From contig JAEZJB010000140.1 of NCBI GenBank assembly GCA_023415845.1, positions 1-36,839 on the forward strand: a stretch of 36,839 nt of DNA, given 5' to 3'. The notes under the pieces were generated by a model. That model had not been told where the DNA came from and made no database searches. It saw nothing but the letters and a program-made list of their open reading frames with translations. The stretch comes from Chloroflexota bacterium (GTDB lineage Bacteria > Chloroflexota > Chloroflexia > Thermomicrobiales > UBA6265). The position numbers and the translations under genes are program-made. Numbering within the stretch: position 1 is the stretch's first letter; every line of letters begins with the position of its first letter. Positions 23,521 through 31,776 of the stretch are shown here, one piece after another.

Positions 23521-26280
23521 ATGCTGGTTGGGCGAGAGCGGGAACTGGCGGCGATGCGATCTGCGCTGGCCGGGATCGGTCCATCCCGGGGAGTGGCACT
23601 GTTCGTCAGCGGTGAAGCCGGAATCGGCAAGAGTTCGCTCCTGCAGGCCGTGCGCGACGAGGCGACCCAAGCCGGTGCAGTGGTCGCCCTGACCGCTGGC
23701 ATCGAGGGCGGCTGGGCTCCCCCTTTTGCCGCCTGGCGTGGCCTGCTGCAACCTCTTGGCATCGACGCGGCGGTCCTTGATGGCCGCGACGGTGAGAGCG
23801 TGGAGCAGCAACGCTTCCGCCTCGTTCAGGAGATCATCGCCGCCATTCGTGGCGTCGCGATCCGGCGACCGGTCGTGCTGGTGATCGACGATCTGCAATG
23901 GGTCGATCTCCCCTCCCGGGACATCCTGGTGCCGGTCTGGCAGGGCATCGGTTCGGCCCGGGTCATGCTGGCCGGAGCCTGGCGGACCCCGCTCGCCGAG
24001 CACGATCCCACGGTTGCCGACCTCGTCGCGGCGCTCTATCGCCAGCCGGGCATCCAGTGGCTCGAACCGGCCGGTCTGGCGGAGGGTGATCTCGAAACCA
24101 TCTTCCGAAGCCACGGATGGGAACCCGACGGTGCAACCACCCGCTCCCTGGCTGAGCGAACCCGTGGAAATCCCTTCTTCGCCACCGAACTGGCCCGCCT
24201 CGGCCCCGCCGTCGACGAGATTCCGACCTCGGTCCGCCACGTCATCCGGCAGCGGTTCGAAACCATGCCCGAACCGACCCGCCAGATACTGCGGCTGGCG
24301 GCGATCATGCCCGACACAGTCTCATTTGCATTGCTGGGTGCGCTGACCGGGTTACCGGATGAATCGCTGCTCGATGCGCTCGACCCGGCCCTGGCCAGCG
24401 ACCTGATCCACGAAGTTCCAGGTCGGCCCGAGGTCTACGCGTTCCGCCACGGCCTGGTCAGGGAAGTGATCGCCGCCGAATGGCAACCGGGTCGCCGGGT
24501 CCGCGCCCAGCGTCAGGCGGCGGAAGTGCTGGCCGCCCAGGATGGACGCGCCGGCGACATCGCGCGCCACTACGCGGCGTCCCGCTCGCTTCCCGGTGCC
24601 GAAGCCGGCATTCCGTTTGCCCTGGCTGCCGCCGAGGAGGCCCTGGCAGGGTACGATTTCGCCCTCGCGGCGGAGATGTTCACGATTGCCGCCGATCTGG
24701 CCAGCGCCCAGGGAGCGGCCCGGCGTGGCGAGATCGAAGTGCAGCGGGCTCTGGCCCTGCTGAATGCCTTGCAGATCAACCAGGGTGAACTGGCAGCCGA
24801 GCGCGCGGTGAATCTGCTGCAGCAGGGTGGGGTGTCGTCACTGGTCATGGCGGAGCACTGCTGGCGGCTCGCGCATACCCTCAATGCCGTCGATGCCAGT
24901 CCTGCCCTGCGCAACGAGATACGCGACGTGGGGTTGGGTGTGCTGGGTGACCGGCGCGATCTCGCCTGGGCCCGCCTGCGCCTGCTGGGCGACGCGATTA
25001 CGGCAGTCCCGAATCCCACCCTCCATGTCGCAATCTGGCATGGCTACGATCCCGCTGCCCGGTCGATCGTCTTGCAGCGTGGCAGCGAGGAAGACCAGGC
25101 CCAGGCCTTCGAGTCGTTCGATGTCCGCACGCCCGCCGAGACCCGCGACCTGATTGCCAGGGCAAGGAATTGGCGGCATGCGAGAGCGACACTCCGTGGA
25201 TTGACCGTGGCGGCCAATGATCTCACCTACCGTCAGGGAGAGTTTCGGTCCGCGATTGGTATCTGGCGGGAGATCCTTGATCTGGCACGTCGAGTCGGTG
25301 CGGTAGGCTGGCAGGGCAACGCCCTCAATCAGATCACGCTGCTCCAGATCGCGCTCGGGGATTTTGCTTCTGCGACACAAACCAAGCACCTGGCTGATCA
25401 GGTCAATGACCAGCTTGGAGCGGCCGCCGACGCTGACGCACTGCAAATGGAGCGTGACTTTGCCCTCACCTGTTACCTCGATGGTGACTGGCCAGGGCTC
25501 GCAACGTTCTGGCTCGAATTTACCGCCGATCCGCCACTGGGTCTCGAAGCACAACTGGCCACGCCGCTCTATGCGGCCATGGCGGCCGTTGCCGCCGTCA
25601 GAGCCAGTACTGGCCTGAGCCGAGTGCAGGAGTTGCTCGATGCCGTCGCCCGCCTGGCGACCGGCGACGGCGTCTTGCTAAAGAATGGCATGGTCGGCTG
25701 GGCCGGCGAGGCGGTCTTCCTGTTCGGAGATCAGGCGCGGGCCGCCACGTTTGAAGGGTTGGCCCGGCAGCTGATGGAACAGGGGGTAGGCGACTATCCG
25801 CAGACCAGTCTCGCGCTCACTCGCGCCCGGATGATGGCTCTGCAGGGCAAGGCGGAAACCCGGGCCTGGTACGACCGGGCGATCTCGTCGCTGGATGAGT
25901 CCGGACAACAACCGCTGCAGGGGATTGCGTTTCTCGAGCGAGCCTTGCTGCCGGGCACCGCGGCGTCGATCCGGGCGCGTGACCGGGAGCACGCGACAGA
26001 AATCTTCACGACGCTCGGGATGACCACCTGGCAGGAGCGGGCGAGCGCGGCCGGGATGCAGTCGACGAAGCCGGACCTTGGTGGGTTGTCGAAGCGCGAG
26101 ATCGAAGTCCTGAATCTTGTCGCTCGGGGCTACTCCGACAAGCGGGTCGCCGATACGCTCTTCATCAGCCAGCGCACGGTGAACGCCCACATGCGGAACA
26201 TGCTGACGAAGACCGATTCAGCCAATCGCACGGAGCTTGCGGCCTGGGCTCAGCGCGCCGGTATACTGGAAATGCAGTGA
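23521..26280 (+). CDS. Large ATP-binding LuxR-family regulator (AAA-LuxR)
   Basis: This 919-residue protein has an N-terminal AAA/STAND ATPase with Walker A GEAGIGKSS at residues 31-39 and Walker B VVLVIDD at about 118-124. A long helical, TPR-like middle runs from about residue 330 to 840. The C-terminus is a LuxR helix-turn-helix at about 855-912 (LSKREIEVLNLVARGYSDKRVADTLFISQRTVNAHM). This is the LAL/MalT-like architecture: an ATP-dependent activator sensing a small ligand. The ATG at 23521 has GGGGGA upstream. The first exported-protein gene starts 54 bp downstream, so it may be in the same transcript. Target genes are unknown; the exported block 26334-30487 is the obvious candidate. Confidence 0.94.
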   Translation: MLVGRERELAAMRSALAGIGPSRGVALFVSGEAGIGKSSLLQAVRDEATQAGAVVALTAGIEGGWAPPFAAWRGLLQPLGIDAAVLDGRDGESVEQQRFRLVQEIIAAIRGVAIRRPVVLVIDDLQWVDLPSRDILVPVWQGIGSARVMLAGAWRTPLAEHDPTVADLVAALYRQPGIQWLEPAGLAEGDLETIFRSHGWEPDGATTRSLAERTRGNPFFATELARLGPAVDEIPTSVRHVIRQRFETMPEPTRQILRLAAIMPDTVSFALLGALTGLPDESLLDALDPALASDLIHEVPGRPEVYAFRHGLVREVIAAEWQPGRRVRAQRQAAEVLAAQDGRAGDIARHYAASRSLPGAEAGIPFALAAAEEALAGYDFALAAEMFTIAADLASAQGAARRGEIEVQRALALLNALQINQGELAAERAVNLLQQGGVSSLVMAEHCWRLAHTLNAVDASPALRNEIRDVGLGVLGDRRDLAWARLRLLGDAITAVPNPTLHVAIWHGYDPAARSIVLQRGSEEDQAQAFESFDVRTPAETRDLIARARNWRHARATLRGLTVAANDLTYRQGEFRSAIGIWREILDLARRVGAVGWQGNALNQITLLQIALGDFASATQTKHLADQVNDQLGAAADADALQMERDFALTCYLDGDWPGLATFWLEFTADPPLGLEAQLATPLYAAMAAVAAVRASTGLSRVQELLDAVARLATGDGVLLKNGMVGWAGEAVFLFGDQARAATFEGLARQLMEQGVGDYPQTSLALTRARMMALQGKAETRAWYDRAISSLDESGQQPLQGIAFLERALLPGTAASIRARDREHATEIFTTLGMTTWQERASAAGMQSTKPDLGGLSKREIEVLNLVARGYSDKRVADTLFISQRTVNAHMRNMLTKTDSANRTELAAWAQRAGILEMQ

Positions 26281-26333
26281 ATCGCGGGTCCATCAGCAAA
26301 AGTTGTTCTCCATTCATCCGGGAGAGGTGCAGC

Positions 26334-26879
26334 ATGGCGGGGCAGATCGATCGACGTACGGCGTTGGCGGCGGCAGGTATTGGCGCACTCGGAGTCACCG
26401 GCCTGCTGGCGCGAGGTGTCTCAGCGGCTCACAGCAGTGGTGCCGGGATTGTCGCGGGCGGATCACTGGCGGGGGCGGCTGGTGATATCCAGTTCTCAGC
26501 CTTCGGATCTCGAATTGAATACAGCGACGGGCACGAAACGTCCCAGATTGGAACCCTGGCCTGGTTCGATCCCGCTGGCCTCGATGGCGGACCAGTCACC
26601 CTGACGCTCGTTCAGGTTGCCAGCTATGGCCCGGGCGACACCGATGACACCCGCGTGCTGGCGGGAACGGTGGCGGTCAACGGTGTCGGCGAGGTGCCTT
26701 TCTCCCTGGTGATGGTCGATGCTGGCCCCATTGGCGAAGCAGTCGACAGCGTGCACCTGACGGTCGGACCGGGCGCCGCTGGCGATGGCATGATGGCGAC
26801 CCCATCAATGGAGTTCACCTACGAGGCGTCCGGCGAACTCACCGCCGGCGATATCCAGATTTTCAGTCAGGTATTCTGA
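26334..26879 (+). CDS. Tat-type exported protein of unknown function
   Basis: This 181-residue protein has a twin-arginine-like signal (DRRTAL, Arg7-Arg8, then a hydrophobic region ending near ARGVSAA). The mature part of about 145 residues is beta-rich and Gly/Asp-rich, with no Cys or His cluster and no family I recognise. GGGAGAGGTG precedes the ATG at 26334. An upstream ATG at 26277 overlaps the stop of the LuxR gene but would bury the signal peptide. It may be co-transcribed with that gene. The repeated Asp and Thr residues suggest a beta-sandwich fold, but this is only a visual guess. Confidence 0.8.
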   Translation: MAGQIDRRTALAAAGIGALGVTGLLARGVSAAHSSGAGIVAGGSLAGAAGDIQFSAFGSRIEYSDGHETSQIGTLAWFDPAGLDGGPVTLTLVQVASYGPGDTDDTRVLAGTVAVNGVGEVPFSLVMVDAGPIGEAVDSVHLTVGPGAAGDGMMATPSMEFTYEASGELTAGDIQIFSQVF

Positions 26880-26964
26880 GCGAGCCTGTCATCGCCACTC
26901 GTCTCCAGCCCACCGTGACCCGCAAATTCCCCAGATCGTCGACCGAATTGATGCCGCCCGATAG

Positions 26965-26993
26965 TTGCGTACGTACAGCCCTTTCGCTATAGT
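26965..26993 (+). promoter_or_regulatory. Promoter of the LPXTG protein gene
   Basis: TTGCGT (26965-26970) and TATAGT (26988-26993) are spaced by exactly 17 bases, about 54 bp upstream of the GTG start. Confidence 0.55.
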
Positions 26994-27046
26994 CGTAGCA
27001 GAGGATTCCGCATGTCGGAAATCGAATCTGCGCGAGAGGACGGTGC

Positions 27047-28837
27047 GTGGGAAATCGCTGCCAGCCGCTGGGCTGGATTGTTCGTCTTGGTCTGTTGCTG
27101 GGCGTCGCCTGTGCCCTGGTCGTGCCGTCGGGAATACCGTCTGCCGACGCCCAGGGAGCGCCAACGCTATTGGTCAATGGGAGTGAGGGGCCGCTCACTG
27201 TCCCGCTTGGCGCCGATCTGAACGTTTCCCTGACGGGACTGGTGCCAGATTCTTCGCTGACGGTCGCCTGGTACGTCGGCGCCGATTGCGGTCTCGGCTT
27301 TAGCGGGGTCGAGAATGGCAGCGCCTCCGACACAGGCACCTACAGTGGAACCCTTGAGTCCCCCTCAGGTGCGCCTGCTACCTGGTTCGTGCGGGCGACC
27401 AATGGTCCCAACAATTCGAACTGCGTGCAGGTGAGCTGGATTTCGGCCCCGCAAAGTCCAACCCCGGATCCGACTGCCACCACCGCTCCGCCCCCGACGC
27501 CAACGCCAACCATTCCACCTTCTCCCACCCCCACGGTTACCCCCTCTCCGGAACCAAGTCCCACTCCCGATCCCGGCCCCCTGGTCCTGACCGTCAACGG
27601 TGGGGCGGGACCATTGATCGCCCGCGCCGGCGATACGGCCGTGCTGGAGATGACTGGTCTCGTCCCCTTACGTGATTTCCAGCTTCATCTCTCCCTGCAG
27701 CCAACCTGCACTGACGCCGTCACCGAAATTCCCTTCACTGGTAGTGCCAGCTCCTACCGGTACCAGGTGGTTGGGGTTTTCTCGGCAGGGAGCACCTACT
27801 CCTACCGGGTGGTGCAGGACGGCCGGACGAGCAACTGCGTCACCATCTCGATTCCAGCCGCCAGCACCGCAACGGCAACGTCGACCACCGTTCCGACTGC
27901 GACTGCGACTGCGACTGCGACTGCGACTGTGACGCCGTCGCCGGAGCCCACCGCTACAGCCTCGGCCACGTCGACCACAATTCCCACCAGTACGCCGTCC
28001 CCAACCGTCACTCCGGTTCCCACTGGCACCATGCCACCCACTGCCACGGCAACCAGTACCGCCACGACGACGCCTGCACCGACCGCGACCAGCACCTCCC
28101 TGCCAACTGCCACGGCGACGCTTGCTCCAACCGCGACCGCCACGCTGTCACCGACCGCCACCAGTCCCTCGGTACCGATTGAGATCACGTTGACAGCGGG
28201 TGGTTCCCTTGGCCCGGTGGTTGTTCCAGTCGGCACCAGTCTCAACTTGCATGGAACGGGCCTGGTCGCCAACGAACCATTCACCTACGCCGCGTACGCC
28301 GGCGGGGATTGCGGGCTCGACCTCAGGGCTGCCGACGACTTCACCGCCGACGCCATGGGTGAGTGGACCGGTGCAACCCTGGCCTCGGATGTTCCTGCCA
28401 CCTGGCGGATTCGCCTGAGTGATGGGGCCAACACCTCCAACTGCGTCGAAGTCACCTGGCAACCAGCGGAGCCAGATTCGAGCCCGACCCCGACCGCCAC
28501 CGCCACCAGCACCGTCGCCGCTACCCTGACAGTTCCCGCTACGGACCAGGCGACCATCACCCCCGACCCCACTGCGACCGAATGGCCGACGTCTACCAGC
28601 GAGCCAGGTCCAACCGATCCGTCCGTTTCGACCATGACGCCGACCGTGCCAGCGACCTCGGCCAGTGCAGCGCCGCTTCACACGATGGTTCCCACCTCTC
28701 CGGTCCTCAGCCTGCCGACCACTGGCGATGGCGGGAGTGGGGCATCTCCCGCAACGCTGGTCGCCCTCATCGGCATGAGTGCGGCACTGCTGGTGATCGG
28801 TGCCACCCAGGTCCGCCGTCGACCGCCGCACGCGTAG
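27047..28837 (+). CDS. Three-module LPXTG cell-surface protein
   Basis: This 596-residue exported protein has a signal peptide at 1-35. Three related beta modules follow at about 38-132, 178-270 and 377-471, each with one Cys pair (81/126, 221/264, 422/466) that could form a disulfide. Modules 1 and 3 are the most alike (ADCGL/GDCGL and SNCVxVxW). Pro/Thr-rich linkers join them, some with runs of TA or PT. The C-terminus has LPTTG at 556-560, a hydrophobic helix and RRR, a complete sortase sorting signal. It should therefore be anchored on the cell wall or at least on the membrane. GTG at 27047 has GAGAGGA upstream. A hexamer repeat (GACTGC, 27895-27930) encodes a TA run. The ligand of the modules is unknown. 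Confidence 0.9.
   Translation: MGNRCQPLGWIVRLGLLLGVACALVVPSGIPSADAQGAPTLLVNGSEGPLTVPLGADLNVSLTGLVPDSSLTVAWYVGADCGLGFSGVENGSASDTGTYSGTLESPSGAPATWFVRATNGPNNSNCVQVSWISAPQSPTPDPTATTAPPPTPTPTIPPSPTPTVTPSPEPSPTPDPGPLVLTVNGGAGPLIARAGDTAVLEMTGLVPLRDFQLHLSLQPTCTDAVTEIPFTGSASSYRYQVVGVFSAGSTYSYRVVQDGRTSNCVTISIPAASTATATSTTVPTATATATATATVTPSPEPTATASATSTTIPTSTPSPTVTPVPTGTMPPTATATSTATTTPAPTATSTSLPTATATLAPTATATLSPTATSPSVPIEITLTAGGSLGPVVVPVGTSLNLHGTGLVANEPFTYAAYAGGDCGLDLRAADDFTADAMGEWTGATLASDVPATWRIRLSDGANTSNCVEVTWQPAEPDSSPTPTATATSTVAATLTVPATDQATITPDPTATEWPTSTSEPGPTDPSVSTMTPTVPATSASAAPLHTMVPTSPVLSLPTTGDGGSGASPATLVALIGMSAALLVIGATQVRRRPPHA
27895..27930 (+). repeat. GACTGC hexanucleotide repeat in a linker
   Basis: Five exact GACTGC units and one GACTGT follow each other within the Thr/Ala linker of the LPXTG protein. 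The unit length is a multiple of three, so length changes would lengthen or shorten the linker without a frameshift. Confidence 0.85.
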
Positions 28838-28854
28838 GTGACACGTCTACGCCT

Positions 28855-28886
28855 CCCGCGCCTGGCCGGAACATGCCGGGCGCGGG
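28855..28886 (+). terminator. Terminator of the LPXTG protein gene
   Basis: A 12-bp GC-rich stem with one U-G pair (28855-28866 with 28875-28886), 8-base loop and CGCTTTC tail, 17 bp beyond the stop. Confidence 0.7.
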
Positions 28887-29008
28887 CGCTTTCATGGGAT
28901 TGACGACGGGCGTAGGATAGGAGTGCTTCTCCAATTCCACATTGAGAGACAGCGGGTCCGCATCAAACTGGCACCGCGCCAATCGCCTTCTCCTCAGAGG
29001 AGGACTGC

Positions 29009-30487
29009 ATGCATCACCTGCGATTCGCTCGTCCGCTGGCTGTCGTGCTGTTTGTCGTGTCGCTCCTACCCGCGCTCGCTTCACCGACCGTCCTCGCCCA
29101 GGAAGTCGGCTCCACTCCGGTAGTGGTCGCTTCCGGACTCACGAACCCGCGAGGGATGACGTGGGGTGCCGATGGCACGCTCTTCGTTGCCCTGGCTGGC
29201 TCGGGCGGCGCCAACCAGGCTACCGAAACCGCCCCCACGTCGGACATCATTGGCCCCTGGCTGGGTGGCCCGACGGCGGCGGTCGCCAGCATCGGCCCCG
29301 ATGGATGTCCGGTCGCGCTGGCCACTGGTCTGCCGTCCTCAGCGGATGCCACCGGCGGCGTGCTTGGCGCCGATGACATCGCCATCCTCGGTGACCAGCT
29401 CTACGTCTCGGTCGATGGCGGTGGCCCGGTGCATGGAAATCCCGACATGCCAAGCGGGGTCTATCGCGTGCTTGCCGATGGCACCACGGAACTGGTCGCC
29501 GATCTCTCGGCCTGGGTCCGGGCCAATCCCGCGGCGTCCACGCCAGGCGACTACGATCCCGATGCCGCCGGGTATGGCATGGTCGCCGATGAAGCGGCTG
29601 GCCTGCTCTGGGTGGTCGATCCCAATGTCGGCCAGGTGTTGTCCGTCGGTCCAGACGGTGTGATTTCGCGAATTGCCGACCTTTCGTCCGAGCACATGGT
29701 GCCAACCAAGCCGGTCCTCGACCCCAATGGCGGCATCTACGTTGGCACGCTGACCACCGTTCCGTTCTCGGACGGTGCGGCAAAGGTCCAGCACGTGGCC
29801 GCCGATGGCACCGTGACCGATGTCTGGACCAACCTGACGACCGTGGTCGATGTGGCGCTGGATGCCGAAGGCAACCTCTACGCCCTCGAAATGTCGACCT
29901 CGAACCTCAACGAACCTCCGTTCCTGCAGCCCGGCACTGGCCGTGTGGTCATGCAGACCGGCCCTGATGCGATGGAAGTCGTCGCCGATGGTCTGATGTT
30001 CCCGATTGCACTCGATCTTGGACCCGACGGCGCGTTCTACCTCTCGATGCCCGCCATGGGGGCCAACGATGGAAGTGGTGTCATCGCGCGGCTCGGTGGC
30101 GATGAGGCGACCCCGGCCATGATGGGCGCCGCCTGTGCGCCGATCGCCGCAACGCTTTTCACCCCAGCCGCCACACCGGCAGCCGGGATGGCGACACCGA
30201 TCGCCACCCCGGTGGCCGAGTCGATGACCGCCGATACCTCGGCCATGACGGTGACGATCGAGAATTTCAGCTTCACGCCAGCCACGCTGGAAATTCCGGT
30301 AGGCACAACCGTGACGTTTACCAATCAGGACTCGGTTCCCCACACCGCGACCGCCGATGATGGCAGCTTCGATACCGGGAACCTCGATAGTGGTGCCAGC
30401 GCGGAGGTCACCTTCGACACTCCCGGCACCTATACCTATGTGTGTTCCTACCATCCCAACATGACAGGCACCATCGTGGTGACCTGA
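29009..30487 (+). CDS. ScyD/ScyE-like beta-propeller fused to a cupredoxin
   Basis: This 492-residue exported protein has a signal peptide at 1-31 (cleavage near VLAQE). Residues 35-375 show the NHL/SMP-30-like repeats of ScyD/ScyE-type proteins (SGLTNPRGMTWGADGTLFVA, later LDLGPDGAFYLSM). An Ala/Thr/Pro linker follows, then a C-terminal cupredoxin at about 413-492. The copper ligands are visible: His445 (SVPHT), Cys479, His482 and Met485 (CSYHPNM), a type-1 blue-copper set. A copper electron-transfer domain attached to a propeller suggests extracellular redox work, but the substrate is unknown. AGAGGAGGA precedes the ATG. Confidence 0.9.
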   Translation: MHHLRFARPLAVVLFVVSLLPALASPTVLAQEVGSTPVVVASGLTNPRGMTWGADGTLFVALAGSGGANQATETAPTSDIIGPWLGGPTAAVASIGPDGCPVALATGLPSSADATGGVLGADDIAILGDQLYVSVDGGGPVHGNPDMPSGVYRVLADGTTELVADLSAWVRANPAASTPGDYDPDAAGYGMVADEAAGLLWVVDPNVGQVLSVGPDGVISRIADLSSEHMVPTKPVLDPNGGIYVGTLTTVPFSDGAAKVQHVAADGTVTDVWTNLTTVVDVALDAEGNLYALEMSTSNLNEPPFLQPGTGRVVMQTGPDAMEVVADGLMFPIALDLGPDGAFYLSMPAMGANDGSGVIARLGGDEATPAMMGAACAPIAATLFTPAATPAAGMATPIATPVAESMTADTSAMTVTIENFSFTPATLEIPVGTTVTFTNQDSVPHTATADDGSFDTGNLDSGASAEVTFDTPGTYTYVCSYHPNMTGTIVVT

Positions 30488-30523
30488 TCCGCCTCGCCTC
30501 GCGTCGATCTCCGCGCGCAATCG

Positions 30524-30559
30524 CCAGACACCGCCCCTGGAAGCAGGGGCGGTGTCTGG
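30524..30559. terminator. Strong bidirectional terminator hairpin
   Basis: Perfect 16-bp stem (30524-30539 with 30544-30559) and 4-base loop, between the convergent propeller-cupredoxin gene (+) and the enolase-family gene (-). Confidence 0.8.
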
Positions 30560-30600
30560 TGCGAGGTGACCGCTGTTGTCAGTCGGCCTGGAGGGGGGCG

Positions 30601-31758
30601 CTACCGGTTGATCCGATGCTCCGCGATGTAATCGTCGATGATCTCGTACCCCAGGCCGGGCCGGTTGGAGAGGTGGACGTACCCTTGATCGTCCAGCGGG
30701 TCGAGCACTGACTCCAGGTAGTCGAGTTTGCGCTCGTAATCCACACCCGGGGCCAACAGGCCGTGTTCGTAGTATTCGCAGGTATCCTCGCTGGCCGAGC
30801 CGAGCACATTCAGGTTGCCAATCCCGCTCATGTGCACTTCGCAACGGCACCCGTAGGCCTCGCAGACATGGATCGTCTTCTTCACCGCCGTGATCCCGCC
30901 GCGCAACACGTCGATCCGGCTCATGTCGGCCGCGCCCCGCTTCACCCAGTCGGCCCGGGTGAAGACGTGACCGTAGAGGATTTCCGGCGAGAGAATCGGG
31001 ATTTCCAGCGCGGCGCTCAACTTCTCGTAGGCGGTCACTCGCTCCTCGGGCATCGGGTGCTCGTACCAGAAGTAGTTGCGCGCTTCCAGTTCCTTGCCCA
31101 CCTTCAGGGCATCCTCGTAGGTGTGGTAGGTGCCCCATGGGTCGTACATCAGCACCATGTCGTCACCAACCGCATCGGCCACGGCGTGAATCACCTCGAT
31201 GTCGTAGGCGATGTGCGATGGCCGCCCCGGCACTGCCTGCTCCGTTTCCGGGTTCCAGAAGTAATACGGGTGAATTTTGTAGGCCTGGTAACCCCGGTCG
31301 CGGCAGGCGATGGCGTGCTCGGCGTAGTTCTGCACCGAACCCATGTTGGGGTACGTGCTGGCATATGCCTTGACCTTCGTGCGATACCCGCCGAGCAGCT
31401 TGTGGACCGGCAGGTTGGCGTAGGTTCCCGCCAGGTCCCACAACGCCATGTCGATGACGCCCATGATGTTCTCGGGAATCTTCGCCACCCACATCCAGTG
31501 CCAGAACAGTTCGCGATCGAATGGGTCCTGCCCGACCAGCATCGGCTTGATCCGCCCTTCGATGATGGCCTGGTTCACGACATCGAGGCCGTCCTGGTCG
31601 CCATGTCCCTGGCCCCCGAGATAGCGCCCGGTGACGCCCTCGTCCGTCTCGATCGTCGTCAGCGTCTGGATGATCTCGGTGTTCGGTTTCGGCCCGCCAT
31701 TCTGGTAACGATCCACCCAGGTCCGAAACGGGGTGACGGTGATGTCGGTAATCTTCAC
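30601..31758 (-). CDS. Enolase-superfamily enzyme, KxH variant
   Basis: This 385-residue TIM-barrel enzyme has Lys161-x-His163 (YKIHPYY) at the second strand and magnesium ligands Asp206 (MYDPWG), Glu233 (YEHPM) and Glu259 (SPEI). Asp283 in SRIDVLRGG and His309 in EVHMSG make a complete His-Asp dyad, so it should be a dehydratase or epimerase of an acid sugar. KxH instead of KxK is shared with the 6270 enzyme. The start is GTG 31758 with GGGAGA about 10 bases upstream. It follows the dihydrodipicolinate-synthase-family gene by 18 bp. Dehydratase plus aldolase-type enzyme is the classic pair for sugar-acid breakdown. Confidence 0.92.
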   Translation of the reverse strand: MKITDITVTPFRTWVDRYQNGGPKPNTEIIQTLTTIETDEGVTGRYLGGQGHGDQDGLDVVNQAIIEGRIKPMLVGQDPFDRELFWHWMWVAKIPENIMGVIDMALWDLAGTYANLPVHKLLGGYRTKVKAYASTYPNMGSVQNYAEHAIACRDRGYQAYKIHPYYFWNPETEQAVPGRPSHIAYDIEVIHAVADAVGDDMVLMYDPWGTYHTYEDALKVGKELEARNYFWYEHPMPEERVTAYEKLSAALEIPILSPEILYGHVFTRADWVKRGAADMSRIDVLRGGITAVKKTIHVCEAYGCRCEVHMSGIGNLNVLGSASEDTCEYYEHGLLAPGVDYERKLDYLESVLDPLDDQGYVHLSNRPGLGYEIIDDYIAEHRINR

Positions 31759-31776
31759 GGCTGGTTCTCCCGGTCC

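Noticed and set aside
27895..27930. Short tandem repeats considered as a CRISPR-like array
   Set aside because: Units of 6 bp with no spacers, inside a coding linker.
29339..31138. 599-codon minus-strand frame across the propeller-cupredoxin gene and terminator
   Set aside because: It runs through a perfect 16-bp terminator and opposite a gene with clear copper ligands.
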